Source: Lunularia cruciata | Taxonomy: Eukaryota > Streptophyta > Marchantiopsida > Lunulariales > Lunulariaceae | Reading direction: 5' to 3' | Length of the DNA stretch: 64,000 bases | Assembly (NCBI GenBank): GCA_948567375.1 | Contig: OX419757.1 | Location: 76,515,836 to 76,579,835 of the forward strand | Shown: positions 45,258-57,481 of the stretch, in pieces | Layout of the letters: each line of letters opens with the position of its first letter | Numbering within the stretch: position 1 is the first letter of the stretch | Made by a program: the position numbers and the translations under genes | The notes under the pieces: model-generated | What the model was told of the DNA's origin: nothing | Database searches by the model: none | Seen by the model: the letters and a program-made list of their open reading frames with translations, nothing else

Positions 45258-46510
45258 CTAGTCCAATCTAACAGTAGTGAAGCAAAGGATGGAGTGTCCT
45301 CTTTTGCTTGTGGAGATAGACCATCTCTCATCTGCCACAATAACACTTGGAGAGAAAAGGATCCCTCCTCCCACATAAGTCTCCAAAATTGGCCTATCAG
45401 CAACCACAAAATGGGAGAAAAGTAGGGGTGTCAAGAGGGCATAACTACCCAAAAACACTATAGGTGCCATCTCCTCCATAGATAATAGGCCTACACTTCT
45501 GCACAAGATTAGTAGAGATGTCTATCTACATGCCAAATCCCCCATCACACACTCAAAAATCCCTAGTTCAATGATAACACCAAAGACTCCCATAATCCTC
45601 CTATCAAAAGCTCTCAAACATGATAGAAAAGTCAAGGAAGGGAGAACCATGCGGAGAAAGTAAGTCAGTTGACGGGTAATACTAGAGGAGAGTATACCAA
45701 ATGCCACCTATAGATCTCTTAGTAGAGGAAGGTTATCCACATGGAGAATATCCTCTACAAGAGCAGGGTCTAAGAAGCATGTGACAAAATCCTTGGATCC
45801 TATTGGCACTCCAAGTATAAATAGTCCATCTATGGATATGACACACTCCTCTAGAAGCTCAAGGTGGAGATGGATACTTGAAGGGGACCATGCTCTGGAC
45901 TTTGACACCTTGACTCTCAAGCCTACAATATGTAGCTCAATAGTCAAGTGATCAAAGGCTTGCCTAATCTACGGGGCACACAATGTGTGTATCATTTGCT
46001 AAAGAGGGAAATACACAACCTAGCATGGCCAAAGTAATAGATAAGAGAGCTTTGAAGTGAGCCATGGTAAACAAAGGTGCCCTTAAAGGATCCCCCTATC
46101 ATGTACCAACAATTGACTCCAAGACGGTGACTCTCTCCTATGACCACACATGTTGGTAGTAAAGGGAAGCAAGAGAGCCATAAACAACCATACAAAGGGA
46201 ACGAGACTTGCCAAGGATCCACTGGCCTCCATAAGCTCTCTAAAGATGGATGCCCAAGAGATGATATTAAAAGTGTTCTCAACATCCACCTATAGGACAA
46301 CCCACTCTAGATGGATATCTAGCCGTGTCTTGATGCCTAGGAAAATAGCCTTGCAACCTCTAAATGTAGCTACTCCAAATTGATGTGGGCTAAGGTGCTC
46401 TTGGAGGTGGGATCAGTGTTGAAGGATGATGGTGTAGCTAACCAAGCATAAAAAGATCTCTCTAATAGCAATCAGTCTAATGCTCACCATGCCCTTCTCC
46501 ATCACGAGAA
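45258..46510 (-). pseudogene. Non-LTR element reverse transcriptase
   Basis: Minus-strand fragments carry successive RT blocks: VSIRLIAIREIF (the RPIA entry motif), HQFGVATFRGCKAIFLGI, VVLQVDVENTFNIISWASIF with the first catalytic Asp, then GSLASLVPFV, VKVSKSRAWSPS, FILGVPIGS, SITRQLTYFLRMVLPS, and PIVFLGSYAL near the end. The FADD-type box is not readable in this copy. The pieces lie in different frames, so the gene is dead. Confidence 0.7.
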
Positions 46511-46511
46511 G

Positions 46512-47592
46512 TCAATTAGCCCCTAACACATGACTAACTAACGTAGGGATATCTTGTCTTGCTACTATTGTAGCCACATGAAATAGCTTGGTAAATCTAC
46601 TAGAACGATCATCTACCTGAAAGCAATATCTGAGATGCTCATATACCATCCTTGACAAGCCTCTTGAGGAGAGGTGAGGAGCAATGCACAATGCTTTTGC
46701 AAAAAGTGACCTATCAAGATATAAAAGCTGCTTAGGTTGATAATCTAATACCTTTAATGGTACTCCCTCTCCTACCATAGGATGTAGTGAACTTAGGAAA
46801 GAGATAGTCACATCAATAGGACTAGCCATAAACAAAGGGTGTAATGCTCATGCTGCTCTACTAAACTCTCATACCTAACCCAATGTCCTACACCATCATA
46901 TTAAGTGGACTCTATGGTATCCTATGGTAGAATCTATCTCCAAAAATATGCAGCCCTAACCACTCCTCTTGTAAGGGCGCCCAATCTCCCACATGGAATT
47001 GAAAAAATCTAGCAACAACCTCTCTATGCCCCGTACGTCTCACTCTAGCATAACAAAGACACCATCAAGGGAGTAAGAGGAATAAAAACCATGCTAACTC
47101 ATCCAAGGGATCACATGCCAAACGATCAAGTGGTAGGCACAAAACCTGTCTAACATCATTATGAAGTGTACAGGGTAGCCTATGGAATAGACGTGGACAT
47201 GGAAAACTAGTCTCAAATAACCCCAAAATACAATCTGCCGGAGATACTAACCATTCCAACAATTCAATTGCTATCCCTAGAACAGTCCATAAAGAGATAG
47301 AGGAAGCATGCATAATCCCAAGTGTCACCGTTGTCGATGTGGTCGCTCACCTCACATAAGCATCTCAAGTGGTCCGATCATAGTCCTTGTGCATCCTTCC
47401 CACAGGGGTCTTTAACCCTTGCAAGATAAAGCTTTGATGACACACTATGCATGGTGCATCCCGAGCTACTCTAGGCGGCCCCACATGGGGAAGTATAGCC
47501 ATGGCTAGCACAAGAATAAGGACCGTAACACAATGTTCCTCTCCATATCTCCCCATATCTGCAAAACCACAATCCTTCACATCCCAATTCAC
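46512..47592 (-). pseudogene. Non-LTR element N-terminal region
   Basis: Upstream fragments in three frames (46512-46835, 47065-47328, 47365-47592). The last contains APCIVCHQSFILQGLKT...H, which looks like a decayed C2H2-type finger common at the N-terminus of site-selective non-LTR elements. The first includes KALCIAPHLSSRGLSRM and leads into the RT. The start codon cannot be fixed. Confidence 0.45.
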
Positions 47593-48004
47593 ATGAGTAA
47601 GTACAATCTCTACAAACCCTAAAAACTATAAACTCTCATGACATTCAATTCCCATCTCAAAAATTTTCAAACTAAGTTCCCATAGAACTCAAGCATGAAT
47701 ACCAAGAAATTAGAAATGAAAATGTATGACCTGTTACTCTCAATGTGTGAAGTAGTCACTCTAAACCTTAAAGAACCTAAAAGTACTCATAACTTTCTAC
47801 TCCTCCATATCCTTCAATCTAAGTACCAATGGAACCAAAATTGGAAAACGATCTGAATCAACTATTCGCTCATGTGAGGTATGCACATGAACTCTCTAAA
47901 ACTCTAGAATATCATTGCCTCCTTTCTCCCTCTCCCATTCACTCTAGTCTCCTCCTATTCCTTCCTCCCATTATTATGCAGATACTTACAATTCTATTTC
48001 CATC

Positions 48005-48135
48005 TTGCAATGGGACTTAGCCCCATTTTGACTCTATTGGGGCTTCGTCCCCTTTTACCCATTTTGTCTCATCCTTATATGGCTTGATGGGGTCTTCCCA
48101 TCCTTTGTGTTTTCTACGCGGTCGCCTTTTCTTCT
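48005..48135 (+). repeat. Tail copy 1 of the non-LTR element (opposite strand)
   Basis: TTAGCCCCATTTTG ... GGCTTGATGGGGTCTTCCCA ... CTACGCGGTCGCCTTTTC matches the minus-strand tail of the element at about 44255-44400, so the two are in inverted orientation. Confidence 0.65.
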
Positions 48136-48294
48136 TCTTGCAATGCCAATGTATTGATGCCCATCAATATTCACAACTGATAGAGTCCTGCATGTGTAGA
48201 AGTGAAGAATTGGACTCGTACCCATGGGCTACTGTCATGTGTAGGGTTTAGGGTGTAGCCCCGTTAACACACACAACATTCTAATCACTAGAAT

Positions 48295-48436
48295 ATCTTA
48301 GATGCAGTATGGCAGATTTCTCATATTGATACTATTGGGACCTAACTTTTTTATACCTCTTTTGTCTCTCCTTTGTGCAATTGTTTGATGGGCCTTCCCA
48401 TCATTCATGTGTCATGCGTGGTCGCCTTTTTCTCTA
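48295..48436 (+). repeat. Tail copy 2 of the non-LTR element
   Basis: GCAGATTTCTCATATTGATA, CTATTGGGACCTAAC, TTTGATGGGCCTTCCCATC and GTGGTCGCCTTTTTC follow the same order as in the 44.3-kb tail and extend the match upstream to about 140 bp. Confidence 0.65.
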
Positions 48437-49169
48437 AACTAGGTTGTTTAGGGTTAGGGTTAATGGACTCCTACACGCCCGCAATTCGCAACTGCGGTGG
48501 CAGTGGAATTACTTATTGGACAGCACAATCCTCTCGATAAATTACTGTCCGTCACTTGGTACATAATGGTGGCCACTACACGTTCATATCGAATAAATAT
48601 CTTTCCCGAACGCATGCTCTCCAATATCTGAAGTTCTTTTTCCGAATATAAATCCTTCAAGGCCAACGGCACCTATATTTAAAGACCAAGGAACCCAATT
48701 TTAGAAGGACAATAAAAACTATGCCAGCTAGGCAGCACCACAAAGTTCATAATATCTTGAACTGGTAACTTTGTGCTTGCTAAATAGTAGCCTATAGCTT
48801 TGAATATGGTTGTGTGTTATCTATGTATGTGAGAAGCAAATGTTTGATTGCCGATAAATGTAGCAACTCAGTTACGCAGAACAAGTTTTCCTAGATGTGA
48901 AGAGTTATGCTCTTAACTGTCATCAAAAACTTAGACTCTACAAGGGACACGGTATCAGGTCGTATTGAGTAAGCACACTCAGACTCAACTTGAATATGAA
49001 AGAAACTCTGAATAACCTAGAAACACCCTCAGAAGACTACATTTCGAGACAAGTTACATACATCATCGCCACAGCAGCAAGAGAGGGGAGGTGAAGAAAC
49101 CCCCAAGTACGGAGAAAGCAAACAGCAGTTTACTGGGGTGAACTTGGACAGAACCACCAGTCCTGTGTC
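48436..49169. other. No gene recognised
   Basis: A 70-codon minus-strand ORF (48460-48672, beginning MPLALKDLYSEKELQILESM) is present, but it has no domain I know and no support as a gene. The rest shows no recognisable feature. Confidence 0.35.
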
Positions 49170-49270
49170 GAGAAAAGGTTGACCGCATAGAGAACACGAA
49201 GGATGGGAAGGGCCCATCAAGCCGAACAAGGGAGAGACGAAAAAGGTAAAATGGGGCTAGGTCCGAATAA
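49170..49270 (-). repeat. Tail copy 3 of the non-LTR element
   Basis: On the minus strand, CCTAGCCCCATTTTACC, CTCTCCCTTGTTCGGCTTGA, TGGGCCCTTCCCATCCTTCG and ATGCGGTCAACCTTTTC. Upstream of it the sequence differs from the other copies. It is probably a 5'-truncated insertion. Confidence 0.65.
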
Positions 49271-49815
49271 AGTCCCAGTAAAGTCTCGGTATTCGTCTCG
49301 GCCGGCAGACCTTACCGTCGCAGTAATGATCACAACACTGCAGAGAGGAAATCCCTCGGCTCTTCATTACACCCGACATTCCTAAGGACCCGCTGTACAG
49401 TGCAGTATGAGGGCCAGCCTGCCCGAGGAAATAAGTTCTCTAGTCAGACACGGACACAGAAACAGCTATCGATACTAATCGAGAGAAAACGGCGTCCCCT
49501 GCCCGGGTGCATGTCCTACTCTATTCACGAATGCCTCTATATGTGGGAAGGATATGTCCGAGCAACATGGAAGGCTGTTTAATAAAAACTGTGCACATAC
49601 TGGTTACGTCGCTATAGTCTACCTCGGTGTCACTTTCGAAGTTTTCAAAAAAATAGGGATTAACCAGATTGGTAAACGAGTAGTAACATAGAATTTGATT
49701 TCATAATTTTATGAGTTTTGAGGTGGTAAATGTATAGTTTTGATTACTCATTTCATTCATTTTAGAAGTGACTTGCTAGTTACGTTGTTCACCAAAGAGG
49801 TTGCTAGGTCACTTC

Positions 49816-50028
49816 TGTTAGAATATAGCAACTGTTTATTTTATATTTTGCATGCATATGATAATTAATTTCGATTATGATTAGTCCTTGTCAATAATGT
49901 CTGTTCATATTAACAGACATCCTGCAAATGGTGACTGTTGGCTTATGAGAGATCTACCTTTGTAATCTTTAGTTCCAAGCACACAAGTTTGTAAATTCAT
50001 TATGTGAACATAGCATTGACAAAGTGAC
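49816..50028 (+). repeat. 5' LTR of element E
   Basis: TGTTAGAATATAGCAA at the start; CATTGACAAAGTGACA at the end. Aligns with 53330-53541 with many differences, so the insertion is old. The end is uncertain by several bases. Confidence 0.75.
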
Positions 50029-50719
50029 AAATTTGGAATGCTTCTGCTGCTTGATCTGGTTTTCAACCAGATTTTTCATTTTCATCAGGACTTTTTTCTA
50101 CAGAAAATCAAAGAAATCCTAATTAAAAGATGGAATGTTTCTACTGCAGTCTTAGTCTTATTGGACATCATTTTAAAGATTGCAAAAACTGAAATTTTTG
50201 ATGAATATACAACTAAATCAAATAGAAAACAAGCTCAAGCACATTCACCCATTTATTTATAAATTCTAATTTCTTATAGTACTACTTCATGGTCAAACCA
50301 AGATCATTCTTGGTATCTTAAATCCTGTACTACTCATAATATAGCTCACTCCATAAACAAATTTTCTATTTATGAGCCTCATGCTATACCACAAAAGGTA
50401 TACCTTGGTGATAATTCCACTAAAGATATACTCGGATAAGGATAAGGCCAAGTGATTGTTCAACTTCCCCAAGCTGATTTTAGAATTATTCAACACGTTC
50501 TTCATATATCAAGCTAAAGGAGAAATATTTCTCATCAAGTAGTTGAACCTCACAGGTGGATCCACATTGATAAGCAATAAAAATTGTATATTACATGATC
50601 CAAATGGAAATTTAAGTGCAATTTTCCCGTTGATAAAAGATCTATATTATCTTGTAGTCACAAATTTTCCTTCTTGAATCAATTTTTGCCCCATTGTTCA
50701 TGTTAATCCTCCTGATTTA

Positions 50720-51061
50720 TTGCACAATAAATTAAGCCATATCAACATTGATAGACTACATCAACTCTTTTTGAATGATATGGTTGCAAGTGTTCCCAAT
50801 TACACCCATAAACATAACCCTTCCCAATGCATTGTTTTTTTATGGGAAAAAATCATGACAACCATTTCCCCATCATTTACCACTCAAACAAAGGAGTTGC
50901 TTGGTCTAATCCACTCACACATTTGTGGTCCAATATCCCCTCCTACACAATCTGTTCACCATTATTTTATATCCTTCACCAAGGATTTTTCTCTATACTA
51001 TTCTTTATACTATTCTTTCCTCTTGCAAAACAAGTTCCAAGCTTTAACTCATTTTACCTAG
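50720..51061 (+). pseudogene. Element E integrase, N-terminal remnant
   Basis: It begins HNKLSHINIDRLHQLFLN, the H..L.H pattern of the copia pre-integrase domain, and reaches LIHSHICGPISPPTQSVHHYFISFTKD, equivalent to the D-containing DxxGP...YF..F.D start of the integrase core (first Asp replaced by His). It stops soon after; the rest of the core is missing or unreadable. Confidence 0.65.
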
Positions 51062-51237
51062 TATTCTACTAGCATTGAGACACATCATTTCATTACAAAG
51101 ATTGAAATGCTTTGATGTGACAATGCTGTATATTTTGTGATAATACTGGAGAATATACAAGTACTTCCTTCAACAAATATTGTTCTTTTAGAGCATATAT
51201 TTTCCTAGGATACAAGCAAGAAAGCAAAGGCTATTGA

Positions 51238-51717
51238 TTGGAACAAAGGAGTGATCATAAAATAATCATTTCACAAAATGCATTGATTCTCAAAGACCAT
51301 ATTTGCATTGATAACATACAGCCATCTGATCATTCTCATGGAGATGAAGATCTCATTCTCCAATCTGATCCTCAATTCTTTAGAGCATCTCCTCACCTTG
51401 GCATTCCTTCATCCTCTCCCTTGAATTTACCTGCTTCAATGGGAGTTCCTCCAAATATTTCATATTTGGTGGAAGTTCGTCCAATTTGTATAAATTCTCA
51501 AGCACCTTCTCAACCCTCTACTATTATTTTTCCTACAATATCTACACCTCTTATTTCTCCCTCCTCTGATATGCAAGGAAATACTCCTCTTTATTATCAA
51601 AGAGAATCTACACCTTCCTCTACTCCTTTTCTTGATTCTCCTACTCCTCCTTATGCACTAAGATGCAACTCTCATATTTCCAAAGTAGTTAAAACAACCA
51701 AGTGTTGGAAAATGTAA
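51238..51717 (+). pseudogene. Element E linker between integrase and reverse transcriptase
   Basis: A 159-codon open stretch rich in Pro and Ser (HLGIPSSSPLNLPASMG, STPSSTPFLDSPTPP). It sits exactly where copia polyproteins have a variable low-complexity linker before RT, and has no catalytic motif. Confidence 0.55.
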
Positions 51718-51799
51718 AGCATAAACATAGAAAATGGTCATTTCTATCTACCCTTCATTCCCTTAACAAACCTTTCACATACAAAGTAGCTATTTCATG

Positions 51800-52700
51800 A
51801 CCTGGTTCAAAGCATTGGAAAGTTGTTATCAATGTTGAGTTACAAAACATGGTTACAATGCAAGCATGTACACTAGTACATTTACCTACTGAATAGACTA
51901 TTGTTAGATGTCAATGGGTACTCAAAATACAGAATACAAACCTTGTTTGGGAGTGAAGTGATCTTCTCAAATCCTTGGAATTGACTATATTGAAACTTTT
52001 CTATGATTGTTAAACTTCAATCCTTGTAGACTCTATTTGCCTTGGCAGAACATTTTGACTTGGAGCTACACCAACTTGACATTTTTGCTACTTTTCTTTA
52101 TGGAAAAATCCATGAATGGTATACATAGCTCTTCTTGAAGGTTTGATGGTGTATGTTCCTAGTCTCATTGCCTTTGTAACCAATCTATTTATGGTTTGAA
52201 GCAATGAAACAAATTTGGAATGAACAATTGCATTATGCTCTATTGGACATTGGATTTATCAGGTCCACAGTTGATAACAATATCTTTGTTCTATGCAAAG
52301 ACTTTGCCATGATCATTTTTGCATTATATGTTGATGATCTTATATTAGCTACCTCAAATCTTGCATTACTCTAGACTGTTAACATTTTACTTATCCAAGA
52401 GTAAAAAATGACAAACTTAGATGAAGCCTATCATGTCATTGGTATGCATCTCCAAAAAGATAGAAAGCAAGGCTAGCTTAAGCTAAATCAAACTATCTTC
52501 ATTCAAAACAAGTTGAAACAATTTGAACTTAATGAAAAATTCAACTTATTGAATTGTAAACCTATGTCTACAATTGCTTTGCTTCATTTGTCTCTAAGGA
52601 TTGATCAATCACCCTCTACTCAAACTGAAATTGACTATATAATAACAAATCCTTATGAAAGTGTTATTGGCAATTTTATGTGCACAATGATCTATTCTTA
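51800..52700 (+). pseudogene. Element E reverse transcriptase
   Basis: Copia RT blocks can be read across several frames: TIVRCQWVLK, the FATFLYGKIHEWY-like block near 52085-52120, HYALLDIGF-like ALLDIGFIRSTVDNNIF, and the catalytic YVDD (52327-52338) in ALYVDDLILATSN. Many stops. Confidence 0.7.
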
Positions 52701-52846
52701 AGCTGATAATGCTTATTTAGTTAGTAGTCCTGCTTAGTACATGTCCAATGTTGAACTGCACATTGGATAGCTATTAAAAGTTTTTTTTCTGCTATTTGCA
52801 AGGGACTTAACATTTTTTGCTTAAGTATTCTAGTTGAGGTTCAACA

Positions 52847-53281
52847 TTGCATCTACAAGGATTTGTTGATTTTGCTTATAGTGACAATGTGGATTCTTGT
52901 AAGTCTACTAGTGGACTTTGCTTCCTCCTTGCAAGAGGAGTAGTAAGCTGTGCAAGTAAGAAGAAGAAGTTATTTGCATTCTCAAGTACTAAAGCTGAGT
53001 ACATGGCTTTAACCAAAGCCAATACTAAAGCAATTTGGATAAGATTTCTACTTTCATACATTGGTTATCCTCAAACAACAATAAGGATCTTCTGTGATAT
53101 GAGAGAAAAATTCTTATTGCTTCTACAAGAAAGAATCATGTCAAGACCAAACATATTGATACTCAATATCATTTTTATCAAAGATCAATTTTTCAATGGA
53201 GAAATCAGTATTAGCTATTTACCTATTGAAGATATTTGTACTTATGCATTGACAAAGTTTTTACCTAAAGGACTTCATTAG
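52847..53281 (+). pseudogene. Element E RNase H
   Basis: A 144-codon open stretch with the copia RNase H pattern: GFVDFAYSDNVDSCKSTSGLCFLLARGVVSCASKKK cut into recognisable blocks (VDxAYSDN, CKSTSG, SKKKKLFAFSSTKAEYMAL) and IWIRFLLSYIG. It ends shortly before the purine-rich GAGTGGGAG (53321-53329) and the 3' LTR. Confidence 0.75.
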
Positions 53282-53329
53282 AAGCAGATTATTATGTTAG
53301 GAACATGATGAAACACAATTGAGTGGGAG

Positions 53330-53541
53330 TGTTAGAATATAGCAATCAGTTATTTTATATCATTTGGATGATCACTTAATCTCAATTTGGTTAATCTAAG
53401 CCAGTCATGTTTATTCATATTGAATGCGCATCATGTAAATGGTGACTATTGGCTTATGAGAGATGTACATTTGTGATCTTTCTAGTTCCCATCACACAAG
53501 CTTTGTTAATTCATTTTGTGATTGCAACATTGACAAAGTGA
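53330..53541 (+). repeat. 3' LTR of element E
   Basis: TGTTAGAATATAGCAATCAG at the start; ATTGACAAAGTGAT near the end. Preceded by the polypurine tract GAGTGGGAG. Confidence 0.75.
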
Positions 53542-53544
53542 TCT

Positions 53545-56500
53545 CTTTTTGTCCATGTCTAATTTCTCACATTCAAAGTTGTCAATGGTGTAAGTTCAGT
53601 CTCATATTGGGGAATGGGGGCTGCTATAGGAGAGCAAGAAATGATGGTGTAGTCCTTGTAAGGCTGGCCATTTACTTGAGATGGGAAGTTATGGTAGTCG
53701 AGGTTCCCATAAGCGGCCATAGTCCCATTGAGGGGCTAAGGCTTCTTGTAGAAACTTACCCTTGGGGATGGCTCAAGGGTCTATCACTCTCACAAGCCCT
53801 TTGGCCTCTGTGTTTTTCACTAATACTTAAGAGATGTCTATGAGAGGTAGGTTCCTAATACAAGATCTTGCTTGTCCAAACAATGCAATGAGTTGCCAAG
53901 GATTCATAAAACAACAAACATAACTACAAAAAATGAACAAAGAAACTTATCTTTTTGCATCATATGTCAAGATAGGTTAGGACTTAATGGGTCTCTATAT
54001 GTATTATTGGTCACAATCGTAAGACATAGGATGGTGTTTATAATCCTAAGAGGAAGGAGGATGACCAATTCTTGTCCTACTTGGTCAACCCTTCCTATAG
54101 GTACCAAGAGTCACAATTCTGTAGTCTCTCTTTATCATAGAGTATCCTCCTCTACCAGGTGTTTAGATTAGGAGGATTACCCACAAGGGGAGACAATCCC
54201 CTTTAGATAGCTTGATCTAACTCTAATAGGAATTTCCTATCTACCCTCAACATTGTACTAGTTGCAACCCCCACTTCCTTCATAGCCTATGCCATAAATG
54301 CCAATTGGCTCTCTTCCTTTAGATGCTTCCCTAGATGTACACAACCTACTTTGTACGCATGCCATTGATGTCTTAAGTAATTCCTTCTAAGTATTATACA
54401 TTTCCATAGATCTTGTCACGCACTTGAACCTTGCTCACAAACATTTTATTCCCATATCTATTATTTGCCCACAACTTGTACTCCCATAGAAGACCTTTTG
54501 TCTCCCATGACATAACATTCTCCTAAGTCCTTGCACTCCAAGCAAGACTAAAAGGGAGTTACCTCTTCTTCTTGTTTTTATTACCTTGTGGGAAGAACTG
54601 AGCCCTCATCCAATAAAAGGTTACCATACAATCCTTCTCTACATAATCTTTGAAGTTGGTATCTTGCACATCAACAAACCCATCCATGTACATCAATTCC
54701 AAGGTCCTACCTAGATAGCAACCCCACATACTTGCTTACTGCACAAGGTACATGAAGATGATAGTCAATAATTGTCTACTTGAAGGGGTTGAACATGCTC
54801 TCTTCCTTGCCATCTCAACCCAATCAATTGTACATTTGGGTAGTACATTTAGAGGTACATTTGGGTGGTACATTTAGAGGCTTACAATTTATTGTAATGC
54901 AAAACAATACAAGATCCTTGGTGGTATATCATAAGTTCTAGTAGCTCTCCAATATGTTCATGGTCTCTTGTAGTCCTACAAGGCGTGTTTGCACCATGGG
55001 CCAACAATATGGCATCTTCTCATACAAAAAGGGATGAATCCCTCTAGAATGGGTTACATCCAAAGCGAATCTTTCCTTGAGTTCCCTTTTGAGGCCTCTA
55101 GGAAGTGCATCTAGAGGTGGAGGTAGTTCTATTGGCTCCATGTCAAAGAGAGCAACATTGATAGGTGTGAGACCCAGGAAGCCAAGTGACATCTAACACA
55201 AAAAGGTGTTGGTTGATACCATTAATCTTGTGTGGATAATCTTATGTGAATCAATAGATGGGGAATTTGGTCATGCCTAAGTACATAACTAAAATCCTCA
55301 TGCATTATTCCAGGAATTATGGGGCTCCTTACCCAAATCTTCCAATTTGGGTGATAAGCCAAAAGTAGCCCTATGACTATAGGCTTGCTTGACTCAAGCA
55401 TGTATGAGATAGCTCCATGGAAATTGGAACCACTTGAATCAACTTCCTCATCATTGAGGTTTGTGTCTTGTACCTTGTCATAAAACTTGATCATACATGA
55501 GCTAAGTGCATCATATGTCAAAGAGTACTTGAAGGCATGGTTGCATCCACTTTGTATCCATTTCTCTAGGATTGCAAGAGCTTGTCCTACACTATGGGCA
55601 ATGCTAGTTTGAGTTCTTTCTTCCAATTGCTCAAAGGCGGTCTTAAGTTGCTAGATTTTGATATTGATTTGAACATTTTGCAACCCTATATCATTGTTGT
55701 TGATGGTGGTGTTGTGGGAGCCTTGCAGCTGAGTATCCTTGTAGATCATGATCTCCTTTTTAGATATCAGGGTTACTTTGATGCATTATCATGTTGGACA
55801 TATATGCAGTTTCAATGCTAACCCTCAATTTGCAAACTTGAGACAATCCACTAAACCTCAAGGTGAAATACAGGAAATTTATTCCTCAATAAGTCAGTTT
55901 TTGAGGGTTTCTTAATGTGATATCCCCTTGCATTATAGCTTTGACCATTACACATTGGGTAATCCAAAGTTCCCAAGAGTCAATCTTTTATACCCACAGC
56001 ATGGAAAACTGCTCTATACTAATTGTTGTCCATTGTTGCTCCCATAGTAAGAAGGGCCAGGTTGAAATAATAGATCTGGTCCACCAAGGTAAACGCCAAC
56101 ATTTCCCATTGTAGCCAACTGAAATAAGCAAATATCTCCCAATGCATATCTTACATTAGATTTAGCCTAACAAGGAAGGATACCAAGCCAAGTATTCCTT
56201 ATCTACTTGATAGAATTTTATGGCCACTCCTTTGACTTGGATCAGATTTATTATTTTTGGGGCACAAAAAATATTGAATAAGGGCAAGGTGGTGATGGCA
56301 ATCAGGTTATAGTTGGACTTGTGGATTGGTAGAATCACCAACTAGAACCAAACTTGGAAGTCATGAGATTCTTGTGTGACCTGCTTCACTAGCTTCAAGG
56401 AGAGAACAACTCCTAGTTCCAAGGGTTGGATATGCATCATTTTTAGGGTGATTATTACCTTGTCTTTGGGATCTTGAGGTTTTGAGGCCTGAAATGAAAT

Positions 56501-56810
56501 CATGAAGAACAGAAATTCCTTGTTCCAAGTGGCTATACTCTCCACTAGTTGCTTCACTAGCCCAATGGCTTTTGGATCAATTGAGCTCTTGCTTGATCTG
56601 CCATACCAAAAGTTACAACTTCCTCACACTTTACCTCCTTAGTTGCTTTTGCTGATGGAAAATGTAGAGTTCCCATGGTATTCCCTTCTTGCAGGTTCAT
56701 TCCTTTTGCATGATCTTAGTTGCTGGTGCCTTGTCCTATATCTCTTAGCTCAAGATGTTGCTCCCTAGTTTCATATGGACTTATTTGGCTCATCTTTTCT
56801 TCTGTCGTGC
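53545..56810. other. Unclassified, repeat-like AT-rich region
   Basis: No recognised domain on either strand. A short repeat of GTACATTTGGGT/GTACATTTAGAG units lies at about 54829-54880. Two minus-strand ORFs are described separately. The region lies between a copia element and element A, and may be a decayed mobile element of unknown type. Confidence 0.4.
54938..55626 (-). other. Two consecutive minus-strand ORFs of unknown origin (134 and 84 codons)
   Basis: 55222-55626 encodes a peptide with IAHSVGQALAILEKWIQSG and YDALSSCMIKFYDK. 54938-55192, in a different frame, contains PIELPPPLDALPRGLKRELK. They are separated by only 29 bases and may be one gene broken by a frameshift. I recognise neither. 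Their length in AT-rich DNA is modest, so they may also be chance or remnants of a transposon protein. Confidence 0.25.
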
Positions 56811-57481
56811 GTATATACATCGCTACACAACATACATCGCTGTCAACATCATACACTATAGAAGCACAACTCACACATAAGTCATACATAGACTCTAAAG
56901 TGCCACAATAATCAGATTGCTTAACACTTTCAACTCAACTCAACTAAGATCAGTACTTGATCTGTCACTCTATAAACTGCCAACAACAAGGCACTGATTA
57001 CAGTCAAGCCACACCCACTCAAGCATAGAGAATCCAGGTGACGCTCACCGGCCTCTGTCCACCATAGCCAAGAACTCGAAGGCTCAACATCAGAGAAGTG
57101 AGCTCTCTGGAGCTCACTTTGAAACTATACCCCCTGGACTTGAGCTAGCACTGAAACCCTAATGGTCCCGCTGATGGCACACTCGATGGTGCAGATGGTG
57201 CAAAGTGACGGTGGGCCCTACAGTGAAGTCAGTACCCCGAACACCAAATCTGACTGTCGGAAAGTAGTCCCTGAGAAACTACTAAAATAACTCTAACTAC
57301 TATCACTGGAACTCTAGTGTCTGAGCAGCTAGATGTGGAACTACAAATGGCATGATAGCTGTCATGCGTATATACATCGCTACACAACATACATCGCTAC
57401 ACAACATACATCGCTGTCAACATCATACACTATAGAAGCACAACTCACACATAAGTCATACATAGACTCTAAAGTGCCACA
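56811..57481 (-). repeat. A2-left 3' terminal repeats (LTR segment between direct repeats)
   Basis: On the element strand a purine tract (AGGGGGGCAAT, 57482-57492) is followed by TGTGGCACTTTAGAG (57481 leftwards, about 120 bp), then the LTR-like segment TATCATGCCATTT... (57357-56911, homologous to the first 450 bp of the A LTR), then a second copy of the TGTGGCACTTTAGAG block (56909-56811). The 120-bp block contains a local duplication of CTACACAACATACATCG. A3 has the same order, so this arrangement is inherited. Which base is the true LTR start is unclear. Confidence 0.6.

Larger units (their letters stand above)
44255..47600 (-). mobile_element. Non-LTR (LINE-like) retrotransposon, decayed
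   Basis: On the minus strand one can follow, from 47.6 to 44.2 kb, a zinc-finger-like N-terminal part, a reverse transcriptase, a Cys/His cluster and a nuclease-like C-terminal part, then a tail that recurs at 48005, 48295 and 49185. No LTRs are present. The frame shifts many times. The order RT then CCHC then nuclease is that of early-branching non-LTR elements with a restriction-like endonuclease. Confidence 0.7.
49816..53541 (+). mobile_element. Ty1/copia retrotransposon E, decayed
   Basis: Plus strand, 3.7 kb, shorter than a full copia element, so parts of gag and integrase are missing. Similar LTRs of about 213 bp lie at 49816-50028 and 53330-53541. The internal order is pre-integrase/integrase remnant, linker, RT with YVDD, RNase H, i.e. 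integrase before RT as in copia. Stops occur in all domains except the RNase H piece. Confidence 0.88.
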
